Position numbers and translations under genes: made by a program
The notes under the pieces: model-generated
Told to the model about the DNA's origin: nothing
The model's input: only the letters and a program-made list of their open reading frames with translations
The model's database searches: none
Shown: in pieces, positions 1-7,722 of the stretch
Position numbering within the stretch: the stretch's first letter is position 1
How the letters are laid out: each line of letters opens with the position of its first letter
DNA from: an uncultured Anaerococcus sp.
GTDB taxonomy: Bacteria > Bacillota > Clostridia > Tissierellales > Peptoniphilaceae
Assembly (NCBI RefSeq): GCF_937934665.1
Contig: NZ_CALGYW010000058.1
Span: 8,315-72,314 of the forward strand
Direction of reading: 5' to 3'
Length of the DNA: 64,000 nucleotides

Positions 1-31
1 TGAGGTTAAAAAGTATTATTAGGCGGGCCTT

Positions 32-1432
32 ATGGCAAGTGAAAGTGGAAATTCAAATTTAAAAAATTATATAGAAAAATTAAGAGCAACCAATGAAGAT
101 AGGATTACTTTACCTACTATAGTTGAAAATATACTTAATACAGCTAGAGAAAAAGAATGTAAATTAATAAGTTTTGAGAAGTCTTATTATATACAAAAGG
201 GTAATAATCCTGTAGCTCTTTTTCATTTAAATATTGATAATCCATCAGATGTTTCTTTTTATTACTCAGATAGCCATAATAAAGAATCTGTTTATAGCGA
301 AACAAATATAAATTTAGTATCATCCGCTCTGATAGTAAGTTATTTATTGATGTATTCAGACTCTTCTTTTGATATTTTGATTTCTTATAGCAATATTCAA
401 TCAAAAATTGAAGACTATAAGGAAATCACAAGTATGCTAAGGACTGATAATGTTATTAATTTAAATTTAAGACAGGCTGATGCACTTGCAGATGAATTTT
501 CAAACCTGCTCTTATCTCTAACCACTATTCCAGTAAAAAGGTTTAAACCAGACTTTGCTTATAAGACTTATAAGTTATCTTTAGATAATCTTATGGGAGG
601 GCATGCTGGGGATAATATTAATAAAGTAAGAAAAAATTCTATAAAAATGATAATAGGATTTTTTAGAAAACTAAAGTCAAAAGTAGATTTAGAGATGGTA
701 TCAATAGCTGGTGGAGATAGGTATGATAATATACCAGCCTTCGCCAGCCTGGAATTCATTATAAATACTGTTTTTGAAAACGACCTTATGAATGCTTTTG
801 AAATATTTAAGAACGAAGCTATAGAGAAAAATTTACGTTATGAACCAGATATGGTATTCAGGTGTGAAGAAATAGAAAATAAAGAACTTCTACCTATTAC
901 TTCTGAGTCTTTTAGCCACCTTGCATCTTTTGTTGAACTTTGTCCATCAGGAACTTTTGCTGTAAATAGTATTGACAATCAAGTCATATCATCTTCAAAC
1001 TTAGCTACAATTAGGAGCCTTAAAACGTCAATTAACATGATTGTAGTTTTAAGATCTTTGACTGAAGAAGGTATAAGGCAGATGCTAGAAAAAAGCAACC
1101 TAGCTGCTAATATAGCTAATTCAAAGTTTGAAGAAAAATTATTTATACCAAGTTTTAAAAATAAAGATAACAGTTTGACTAGAGTTTTCTCTAATGCTTA
1201 TAAAGAATTATATGATTGTGATATAGAGGTTATTAAGAGCCAATACTCCTTAGATTCAAGTATCGTTTTTAAAAATCTAAATGTGAAGATGATATCATTA
1301 GGGGTAAAATATAAACAAGATGAAAAATATTTTTACAGTCAATTAGATGATATAAGCAAAATTATAAACCTAATTGAAAATGTATTATATAGAATAAGAC
1401 AATCAAGGAGTGACTATGACAGAAACATTTGA
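32..1432 (+). CDS. PepD-like M20 family protein, probable pseudoenzyme
   Basis: This 466-aa protein has the overall plan of the aminoacyl-histidine dipeptidase (PepD, M20/C) family. The lid-domain signature GGHAGDNINKVRKNS (about residues 195-209) matches the GGHSGxxIHxGRxN motif, and CPSGTFAV (about 312-319) matches the PNGV region. The metal-ligand motifs are not recognisable. HxD has become HLN (about 67-69), the position of ADNG reads SETN, the DEE position reads SNI, INLDSE reads INLNLR, and the C-terminal HAGLECG segment is absent. Family knowledge says these residues bind two Zn ions, so I infer no peptidase activity. The ATG is the first after an in-frame stop at 20-22, with a weak AGGCGG ribosome site. 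The 3' end overlaps the DUF1292 gene by 17 nt. Confidence 0.75.
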   Translation: MASESGNSNLKNYIEKLRATNEDRITLPTIVENILNTAREKECKLISFEKSYYIQKGNNPVALFHLNIDNPSDVSFYYSDSHNKESVYSETNINLVSSALIVSYLLMYSDSSFDILISYSNIQSKIEDYKEITSMLRTDNVINLNLRQADALADEFSNLLLSLTTIPVKRFKPDFAYKTYKLSLDNLMGGHAGDNINKVRKNSIKMIIGFFRKLKSKVDLEMVSIAGGDRYDNIPAFASLEFIINTVFENDLMNAFEIFKNEAIEKNLRYEPDMVFRCEEIENKELLPITSESFSHLASFVELCPSGTFAVNSIDNQVISSSNLATIRSLKTSINMIVVLRSLTEEGIRQMLEKSNLAANIANSKFEEKLFIPSFKNKDNSLTRVFSNAYKELYDCDIEVIKSQYSLDSSIVFKNLNVKMISLGVKYKQDEKYFYSQLDDISKIINLIENVLYRIRQSRSDYDRNI

Positions 1433-1763
1433 TATACACGGCCATGAAGTAATATTTAATAAAAATGAAGGTAAGGCAGTAATAGCTATCCAATTAGGTG
1501 AAGGTGAAGAAGAATGTATTTTAATCGATATTTTTAGTGTCGATGATAAAGAATACATTGCCTTATTATCTGGTGAATCAAAGGAAATTTATTTATTTAG
1601 ATATACTGACATATATGGAGATGAGAATATAGAATTAACTATGATAGATGATGAAGATGAAATTGACGATGTATTCCACATCTTTAGCCATTATTGGACT
1701 GATGATAAGATAGACGAGCTAATCGAAGAATATGACTCAGAGGCTAATGGCGAAAATTACTAA
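1416..1763 (+). CDS. DUF1292 family protein
   Basis: A 115-aa acidic protein of the DUF1292 family (YrzB-like), known from many Firmicutes without an assigned biochemical function. The recognisable core is the beta-rich stretch with CILIDIFSVDDKEYIALL (about residues 29-46), which parallels the same core in the second, shorter paralogue at 41301. An upstream GTG at 1410 could open the frame, but the ATG at 1416 has AAGGAG five bases before it and is preferred. The C-terminal third is very rich in Asp and Glu. It overlaps the preceding M20-like gene and its stop shares bases with the next start (TAATG), so translation is probably coupled. It is a larger family member, with an extra acidic tail. 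Confidence 0.8.
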   Translation: MTETFDIHGHEVIFNKNEGKAVIAIQLGEGEEECILIDIFSVDDKEYIALLSGESKEIYLFRYTDIYGDENIELTMIDDEDEIDDVFHIFSHYWTDDKIDELIEEYDSEANGENY

Positions 1764-2713
1764 TGGCTGAGGTTTATTATAAGATTAGTGACTATTATAA
1801 AAAGATTTATAAGGAGAAAGTTTATAAACTTCCAATAAAACTTTCCTTAACATGTCCTAATAGAGATGGTGCCTGTGGCTATGGAGGATGTATTTATTGT
1901 TCTGAATTAGGTGGTTCCTTTGAAAATCTTCCGTCATTCCTATCTGTTGATAGCCAGTTAAATAAAAATAAGGACTATATATCTAAAAGATACAAAGCCA
2001 AGAAATTTATTGCCTATTTTCAAAACTTTTCTAATACCTATATGCCATTAGATCAGTTTAAGGAAATAATTAAAGTTTGTAATAAAGATTATATAGTAGG
2101 TGTATCAATCGCAACAAGGAGTGATTGTATTACCGAAGATAAGCTTAAATTTCTAAAAAAATGGCATGATGAAACTGGTAAGGACATTACTATAGAGTTA
2201 GGACTTCAAACAGCCAATTATAAAACTCTAAAGATTTTAAACAGAGGAGAGAGCCTAGCAGATTTTATTACTGCATGCAATCTTATAAACAAATATGGCT
2301 TTAGAATCTCGACCCATGTAATTTTAGCTTTACCTTGGGATGATATTAATGATACAATAGAGACAGCAAGGATATTAAATGCCTTGAATGTTAAGGAAGT
2401 TAAAATTCATTCGTTGTTTATTGCAAGGGGTAGCAAGCTTGCAAAAATGTATGAAGAAGGAAAAGTAAAACTTAAGACTAAAGAAGAATATCAGAAAAAT
2501 GTTATCGAATTTTTAAGATACATTGATTCTGATTGTGCTATAGCAAGACTTGTAGGTAGGGCTCCAAAAGAAGAAACAATTTTTTGTAATTGGGATAGGT
2601 CATGGTGGCTTATCAGAGATGAAATTGTATCTTTTATGGAAGAAAACTCTATTATACAAGGTGATAAAAGTAAAAAAATAATTTATGAAAAAATTAAGGG
2701 GGATAAATTATGA
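1763..2713 (+). CDS. Radical SAM protein, TIGR01212/YhcC-YtqA type
   Basis: A 316-aa radical SAM enzyme. The cysteine cluster reads C-PNRDGACGYGG-C-IY-C (about residues 30-45), the spacing typical of the TIGR01212 family rather than a plain CxxxCxxC. After it come a barrel region with EDKLKFLKKW and a conserved LGLQT segment (about 147-151). Members of this family bind a 4Fe-4S cluster and S-adenosylmethionine. The Bacillus relative YtqA has, as I recall, been linked to wobble-uridine modification of tRNA; I treat that as tentative. The start overlaps the DUF1292 stop, and the end overlaps the next gene by 4 nt, so this is an operon member. The protein is full length with no sign of decay. 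Confidence 0.85.
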   Translation: MAEVYYKISDYYKKIYKEKVYKLPIKLSLTCPNRDGACGYGGCIYCSELGGSFENLPSFLSVDSQLNKNKDYISKRYKAKKFIAYFQNFSNTYMPLDQFKEIIKVCNKDYIVGVSIATRSDCITEDKLKFLKKWHDETGKDITIELGLQTANYKTLKILNRGESLADFITACNLINKYGFRISTHVILALPWDDINDTIETARILNALNVKEVKIHSLFIARGSKLAKMYEEGKVKLKTKEEYQKNVIEFLRYIDSDCAIARLVGRAPKEETIFCNWDRSWWLIRDEIVSFMEENSIIQGDKSKKIIYEKIKGDKL

Positions 2714-3138
2714 TTAATTTAGTAGTTGGAGAACAAGGAACAGGTAAAACAAAATATCTAGTGGAAGAAGCAAACCACGAAAAAGAACTTGGTAATGCAA
2801 ATATTATCTTTGTAGACACAGATGATAGCCAAGTAAGAATCTTAGATCACAAGATTAGACTTATAAATGCAAAATCTTACAAGATTAATAACGTAGAATC
2901 ATTAATAGGATTTGTATCTGGAATACTTGCTCGTGATTATGATATAGGAAAAATTTATATCGATGGTATCTACGATGTAGTTGATATAAATGAGGACAAT
3001 ATCAAAGACCTAATTGAAAGATTAGACAGTCTATCAGAATATTCTAAATCAGATATTTACTTAGGATTAGATTGGAAAAAAGAAGACGTTCCTCAAATAG
3101 GCCAAGCAGAAATTATTGAACTAAAATTAGAGGATTAA
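2710..3138 (+). CDS. Small P-loop nucleotide-binding protein, function unknown
   Basis: A 142-aa protein opening with a Walker A motif, GEQGTGKT (residues 7-14), directly after a hydrophobic beta strand. A hydrophobic strand ending in a short acidic stretch, KIYIDGIYDV (about 85-94), sits where Walker B would be. I recognise no further domain, and it is too short for an AAA+ or helicase core; it resembles small ATP-binding proteins annotated only as hypothetical in related clostridia. It overlaps the radical SAM gene by 4 nt (ATGA) and is followed by a strong terminator, so it closes the first transcription unit. ATP or GTP binding is inferred from the P-loop only. Confidence 0.7.
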   Translation: MINLVVGEQGTGKTKYLVEEANHEKELGNANIIFVDTDDSQVRILDHKIRLINAKSYKINNVESLIGFVSGILARDYDIGKIYIDGIYDVVDINEDNIKDLIERLDSLSEYSKSDIYLGLDWKKEDVPQIGQAEIIELKLED

Positions 3139-3141
3139 TTT

Positions 3142-3170
3142 AAACCGTCTCTTTGAGACGGTTTTTTATT
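3142..3170 (+). terminator. Rho-independent terminator
   Basis: A perfect 10-bp stem (3142-3151 with 3155-3164) closes a 3-nt TTT loop and is followed by TTTATT. It lies 3 nt after the stop of the P-loop gene. The next start codon, at 3171, directly abuts the T-rich tail. Confidence 0.9.
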
Positions 3171-3716
3171 ATGATTATTGAACAAAAAAAATTAGATATA
3201 TTTGAGGATTGGAGAATAGAATCTATTGACTTGCTTTCAGATTCAAAGATAAATAAGGAAGAGTTTCTGGAAAGGAATTATAATTTTTTAATAGATTTGG
3301 GCCTTAAACCTTTTTCTAATATCAGACAGCTTGAAGAGGCTATATACAATTACCAGTATTATAATATAATGGCAAAATTTGCTAATGCTAAAGCTTTTAA
3401 ATGTCAAAATTTGCCTAGGAAGAAAAAGATACATACAAGGCTTATAAACGATAGGGAAAATTATTATTATCTAAAGGATATAGCAACTGCTTCTCTTATT
3501 GACCTAGTTGGTTATGAAAATATAGAGTCATATTTTATAAATTTGAGGTCAAAAAGACTTACTGGACAAATTTTTGAGATATCTGTTAAGACTTGTGATA
3601 AATTAATTCTTCATTCTAAGAATAAAAAGATATTAGATAAATTAAGGCTCGAAAACGCCTTTTGCGAAGAAATTAGAGAATCACTTATAGATTCTTATGT
3701 AAATAGAAGTTATTAA
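3171..3716 (+). CDS. Conserved hypothetical protein (possibly DUF6648)
   Basis: A 181-aa protein without a recognised catalytic motif. It is Tyr-, Ile- and Lys-rich and predicted largely helical, with a central basic stretch PRKKKIHTRLIND (about residues 87-99) followed by YYYLKDIATASLIDLVGYENI. The sequence resembles uncharacterised proteins of Tissierellia that I recall as DUF6648, a name given from memory with low certainty. A TTG at 3153 would extend the frame into the terminator hairpin and is rejected. The ATG at 3171 starts the body of the protein but has no Shine-Dalgarno sequence, only the terminator's T-tract in front. It ends 2 nt before the pseudouridine synthase gene, suggesting co-expression. 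Confidence 0.7.
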   Translation: MIIEQKKLDIFEDWRIESIDLLSDSKINKEEFLERNYNFLIDLGLKPFSNIRQLEEAIYNYQYYNIMAKFANAKAFKCQNLPRKKKIHTRLINDRENYYYLKDIATASLIDLVGYENIESYFINLRSKRLTGQIFEISVKTCDKLILHSKNKKILDKLRLENAFCEEIRESLIDSYVNRSY

Positions 3717-3718
3717 AA

Positions 3719-4690
3719 ATGATAGAAATAGAAATAAGTAAAAACCAGGGGAATCAGAGATTTGATAGGTTTCTAAGAAAATATTTTGAAAATGCACCTT
3801 TATCGGTAATTTCTAAAAATATAAGAAAAAAGAATTTTAAGATCAATGATAAGAGAGCTAAAAATAATGATTTTGTGTATGAGGGAGATAAGGTCAAAAT
3901 GTATATCTCTGATCAAAATTATAATAAGCGGCTAACTAAAACTGATTTTATACCAGCAGACTTTAATCTAGATATTGTTTATGAAGATGATAATATTATA
4001 ATAATGGATAAGGATTATGGCCAGCTCACCCATGCAGCAAGTAAAAAAGATTATGGCAAAAACTTAGTTGATAACATGCTTTCATATCTTTATAAAACTA
4101 GATCATTTGATATGTCAGATAAAACCTTTAAGCCTGCTGTTGTAAATAGACTTGATAGAAATACAGCTGGACTTGTGATAGGTGCTAAAAATAGTCAAGC
4201 TCTCAGGATTTTAAATAAATCTATGAGGGAAAATAATGTAGATAAATATTATTTAACTTTAGTAGCCGGAAATATTGATAAAGATTTTAAAATAGATAGT
4301 AGTATAAGTAAAAATGAGAATAAAAATAAGGTAAAAAAGAATAAGAATGGTAAGGATATTCTAACTTATTTTAAAGTTCTAGAAAACAATAAAAGATATA
4401 CTTTTTTAGAGTGTAAGCTTATAACTGGAAGGACTCATCAGATTAGGTATTCCTTAAAAGAAAATAATACTCCAATCTTAGGAGATAGGAAATACGGATT
4501 AAGATCTGTTAACAAGGAAGTTAAAGATAAGTACGGTGTAAATAATCAAATATTATTATCATATAAGCTAGTATTTCCAAAAATAAAAGGTTTAGAATAC
4601 CTAGAAGGAAAAGAGTTTGTATCAAAAAAATACGATGAAATGATAAAATTAAAGGAAAGAATAATAGGAAGGCAAATATGGCAAAAGTAA
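3719..4690 (+). CDS. RluA-family 23S rRNA pseudouridine synthase (RluC/RluD type)
   Basis: A 323-aa enzyme that should isomerise specific uridines of 23S rRNA to pseudouridine. An N-terminal S4 RNA-binding domain (about 1-70, with RFDRFLRKYF) precedes the catalytic domain. The catalytic motif is NRLDRNTAGLVIGAKN (about 143-158), matching the family H-R-L-D-R-x-T-S-G-L pattern. The aspartate is present; the usual leading His is Asn. A later TGRTHQIRYSL motif (about 237-247) is the conserved family signature. Which uridine is modified cannot be read from the sequence. The gene begins 2 nt after the hypothetical gene and overlaps the glucokinase gene by 13 nt. Confidence 0.88.
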   Translation: MIEIEISKNQGNQRFDRFLRKYFENAPLSVISKNIRKKNFKINDKRAKNNDFVYEGDKVKMYISDQNYNKRLTKTDFIPADFNLDIVYEDDNIIIMDKDYGQLTHAASKKDYGKNLVDNMLSYLYKTRSFDMSDKTFKPAVVNRLDRNTAGLVIGAKNSQALRILNKSMRENNVDKYYLTLVAGNIDKDFKIDSSISKNENKNKVKKNKNGKDILTYFKVLENNKRYTFLECKLITGRTHQIRYSLKENNTPILGDRKYGLRSVNKEVKDKYGVNNQILLSYKLVFPKIKGLEYLEGKEFVSKKYDEMIKLKERIIGRQIWQK

Positions 4691-5577
4691 TAGGAATTGA
4701 TATTGGTGGAACAAAGATAAATGCATGTTTAGTAGATGAAGAAGGCAATATCATTGAAAGACATATGATGGATACAGAAGCTAGCAAGGGTAGGGATGTG
4801 GTATTAGAAAATATCAAAAAATCCATTCAAACTCTTTCATATAGGGAAGCTAGCGCTATTGGAATTGGTACTCCAGGTTTTATTGATTCAGAAAAAGGAA
4901 TCATCACCTTTGCTGGTAACATAAATGGATGGACAGGATTAAACTTAAAAGAAGCCATAGAAGAATACGTTGATGTACCTGTATTTGTTGAAAATGATGC
5001 AAACATTGCCTTAGTTGCTGAAAAGTGGATTGGGGCATGTAAGGATTGTGATAATGTTGTTATGATTACACTTGGAACTGGACTTGGTGGAGCAGTAATC
5101 ACAAAAGATGGAGGACTTTTATCAGGGGCTCATTTCCAAGGAGCTGAGCTTGGACATATCATGCTTCATCCAGGTGGAAATTATTGTACATGTGGTCAAT
5201 ATGGGTGTGCTGAGGCTTATTGCGCTGGTCCTGCTATTAGCGAAGATTATTTTAGGCTAACAGGTAAGAGACTAGAAGGTAAGGAAATTTTCTCGCTAGT
5301 TGATGAAGATGAAAAGGCTAAAGAAGTTTTAGAAAATTACCAATCAAACCTTGCATATTTCTTAACAAGTCTTAGAAATATTTTCGATCCTGAAGCAATT
5401 GTAATTGGTGGAGGAATCATTAACTCTAAAGAAATATGGTGGGAAGGCACTGTTGAGAAGTTTAAAAACTATTGTAATAAACCTTATAATATAGAAATTA
5501 GACCAGCTGAATTTTTAAACGACGCAGGTGTAATTGGTGCTGCTAAAATTGCCTTTGAGAGGATGGGTAATGAATAA
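4678..5577 (+). CDS. glk: ROK-family glucokinase
   Basis: A 299-aa sugar kinase of the ROK family, expected to phosphorylate glucose to glucose 6-phosphate with ATP in the cytoplasm. The N-terminal phosphate loop is IGIDIGGTKINACLV (about residues 5-19). The catalytic ENDAN motif lies at about 103-107. The ROK zinc motif GNYCTCGQYGCAEAYC (about 168-183) includes the CxCGxxGCxE cysteines. GTGLGGAVI and IVIGGGI complete the nucleotide site. Glucose is the likely substrate because the sequence follows the Firmicutes GlcK pattern, but related hexoses cannot be excluded. It overlaps the upstream pseudouridine synthase by 13 nt and the response regulator by 8 nt. Confidence 0.85.
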   Translation: MAKVIGIDIGGTKINACLVDEEGNIIERHMMDTEASKGRDVVLENIKKSIQTLSYREASAIGIGTPGFIDSEKGIITFAGNINGWTGLNLKEAIEEYVDVPVFVENDANIALVAEKWIGACKDCDNVVMITLGTGLGGAVITKDGGLLSGAHFQGAELGHIMLHPGGNYCTCGQYGCAEAYCAGPAISEDYFRLTGKRLEGKEIFSLVDEDEKAKEVLENYQSNLAYFLTSLRNIFDPEAIVIGGGIINSKEIWWEGTVEKFKNYCNKPYNIEIRPAEFLNDAGVIGAAKIAFERMGNE

Positions 5578-6265
5578 TAAAATCCTGATTTTAGATGATG
5601 AAGATCCTATTAGACAATTTATGAAAATAAACCTTGATTATCAAGGTTACCAAACTTATGAAGCAGCAAGCGGAGAAGAAGCACTTAGAGTTTTTGATGA
5701 GGTCAAACCTGCGGTAGCAATTTTAGATATAATGTTACCTGGTATTAGCGGTTATGATGTCTGTGAGAAAATAAGAGATAAGTCTCCTATGACTGGTATT
5801 ATTATGGTTTCAGCAAAAAGTCAGGATATAGATAAAATCCTAGGTCTTGAAAAAGGTGCGGACGATTATATTATAAAGCCCTTTAACCCCCAAGAACTGA
5901 TTTTAAGGGTTAAATCACTAATGAGAAGAGTAAATTTAAAAACAGAAAATGAAAGTGAAAAAGAAGTAAAAAGTCTAAAAGATGGACCTTTCACCTTGGA
6001 TATTTACTCTAAGACATTCTATAAAGATGATAGGGAAATTGATGTAACACCGACTGAATTTACAATTCTTGAATATTTTATAAAAAATAAGGGAAAGGCT
6101 ATGACCAGGGATGAAATTATGAAAGAAACCTGGGGAGAAAACTATAGCAACGATACCAAAATTGTCGATGTTAATATAAGAAGGATCAGGGCTAAGATTG
6201 AAGAAAACCCTGCTAAACCACAATTTATAGAAACGGTTTGGGGAACAGGATATAGATGGAAATAG
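5570..6265 (+). CDS. OmpR-family response regulator
   Basis: A 231-aa two-component response regulator. The receiver domain (1-118) has the acidic pair D9-D10, phospho-acceptor D53 in ILDIMLPG, S81 and K103 in IIKPF. The C-terminal winged helix (about 135-230) ends with the OmpR signature VDVNIRRIRAKIE and ETVWGTGYRWK, so it binds DNA and acts as a transcription factor. The ATG at 5570 is chosen because MNNKILILDD is the normal receiver start; an upstream ATG at 5534 would add 12 residues encoded inside the glucokinase gene. It overlaps glk by 8 nt and the kinase gene by 10 nt. Its target genes and stimulus are unknown. Confidence 0.92.
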   Translation: MNNKILILDDEDPIRQFMKINLDYQGYQTYEAASGEEALRVFDEVKPAVAILDIMLPGISGYDVCEKIRDKSPMTGIIMVSAKSQDIDKILGLEKGADDYIIKPFNPQELILRVKSLMRRVNLKTENESEKEVKSLKDGPFTLDIYSKTFYKDDREIDVTPTEFTILEYFIKNKGKAMTRDEIMKETWGENYSNDTKIVDVNIRRIRAKIEENPAKPQFIETVWGTGYRWK

Positions 6266-7722
6266 GTAATAGTTTAAGAAAAACTACATCAACAACCAAA
6301 AAATTAATAGAGTCAAAAAGTGTGAAATATACTGTTGTTAAGATAATAATGCTTTTTGTACTCACTACAGTTATTGGTTTTGAGATTTTTGCCTATAACT
6401 CTATAAAAAACTATTATGAATCCTCGCTTATATCTTCTATGAAAAATCAAGCGAGGATTAGTCAACTTCAATATGCTTCATATATGTCAAGGTATGACCT
6501 CCAAGAAGTAATAATAGGAGATAAGAATTTATTTTATAGGCAAAACGATAGTCAGGTACAGATAATTGATAACTCAGGAGTTGTTCTTTTTGACTCTATA
6601 GCTTCTTCTCAAATAGGATCTGTCATAGACACTAAGGATGTAAAGGAAGCTAAAGAGGGAGCTACTGGTATAAGTAAGGATACAAATATATACTCTAAAG
6701 AGCAGGTTTTATCAATATCCTATCCCCTAAAAGCTTCTGAGCAACAAGTAGGGATTTTAAGATTAACAAGTTCTATGGATAGAGTTAATAAACAAATTAA
6801 CGAGGATGTATTTATATATTTATTATTTGGAATTATTGTTAGTATTTTAGCTTTATTAGTATCATTTATAGCTGCAAATAGTTTTATAAAACCAATAAAA
6901 AAACTAATTGGTGTTTCAGAAGTTTTAGCTCAAGGTGATTATACAATAAAGGCTGACGATTCACGAGGAGATGAAATTTCAGAACTTGCTTCTACTCTAA
7001 ATCTACTTAGTGAAAATATAGTAAAAAGAGAAGATATGAAAAATGAATTTATATCTTCTGTTTCACATGAACTTAGGACACCGCTAACTTCTATAAAAGG
7101 TTGGGCAATAACCTTACAGTCAGAAACTATACAAAAGGACCCGGATATGGTTAGTCAGGGCCTAAAGATAATAGAATCTGAAGGGGATAGACTATCCATG
7201 ATGGTAGAAGATTTGCTTGACTTTTCAAGGTTATCTTCTAGTACATTTAAATATGAAAAAGAAAAAATAGATATAGTTGACCTAGTAAAGCAAGTTCACA
7301 TTCAACTTTATCCAAGGTGTCAATCGGACGGTATAAAATTCACCTTTACAACCTACTATAAGAGCTTATTTATAAATGCTGATACTAATAGAATGAAAGA
7401 AGTGTTTATAAATATAATCGATAATGCAATTAAATTTACCGATTTGGGTGGAAAAATAGATATAGTAGTTGATGTAAATGAAGATAATATAGAAATAAGT
7501 GTAAAAGATGACGGTGAAGGCATTAAGGAAGATGAGATAGCATTTGTAGCTAGTAAGTTTTATAAGGGTTCTTCTTCTAAGTCCCAAACTGGTCTTGGTC
7601 TTTCTATATGTGAAGAGATTGTAAAAGCTCATGGAGGAAAACTTATAATTAAGTCTAAATATGGAGTAGGAACAGTCGTAAGTGTAGTATTACCGAGGTT
7701 AGAAGATGAAAAAAATATTTAA
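6256..7722 (+). CDS. Membrane sensor histidine kinase
   Basis: A 488-aa kinase partner of the preceding regulator. TM1 spans about 26-48, then an extracytoplasmic sensor (about 49-185), TM2 (about 186-208) and a HAMP linker (about 209-262). The HisKA dimerisation domain carries the phospho-acceptor H271 in SSVSHELRTPL. The ATPase domain shows N-box NIIDNAIKF (386-394), G1 DDGEGI (418-423) and G2 GLGLSI (446-451), all intact. The sensor region has no motif that I can tie to a ligand. The gene overlaps the regulator by 10 nt and the downstream lipoprotein by 17 nt, so the three are almost certainly made together; the lipoprotein may modulate signalling at the membrane. Confidence 0.92.
   Translation: MEIGNSLRKTTSTTKKLIESKSVKYTVVKIIMLFVLTTVIGFEIFAYNSIKNYYESSLISSMKNQARISQLQYASYMSRYDLQEVIIGDKNLFYRQNDSQVQIIDNSGVVLFDSIASSQIGSVIDTKDVKEAKEGATGISKDTNIYSKEQVLSISYPLKASEQQVGILRLTSSMDRVNKQINEDVFIYLLFGIIVSILALLVSFIAANSFIKPIKKLIGVSEVLAQGDYTIKADDSRGDEISELASTLNLLSENIVKREDMKNEFISSVSHELRTPLTSIKGWAITLQSETIQKDPDMVSQGLKIIESEGDRLSMMVEDLLDFSRLSSSTFKYEKEKIDIVDLVKQVHIQLYPRCQSDGIKFTFTTYYKSLFINADTNRMKEVFINIIDNAIKFTDLGGKIDIVVDVNEDNIEISVKDDGEGIKEDEIAFVASKFYKGSSSKSQTGLGLSICEEIVKAHGGKLIIKSKYGVGTVVSVVLPRLEDEKNI

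Noticed and set aside
144..404. Antisense ORF opposite the PepD-like gene
   Set aside because: It has no ribosome site and is low-complexity Tyr/Leu/Lys/Ile-rich, typical of an AT-rich shadow frame.
1410..1415. GTG start two codons upstream for the DUF1292 gene
   Set aside because: The ATG at 1416 has correctly spaced AAGGAG; the GTG overlaps that site.
3153..3170. Earlier TTG start for the gene at 3171
   Set aside because: It would code through the terminator hairpin and give residues unrelated to the body of the protein.
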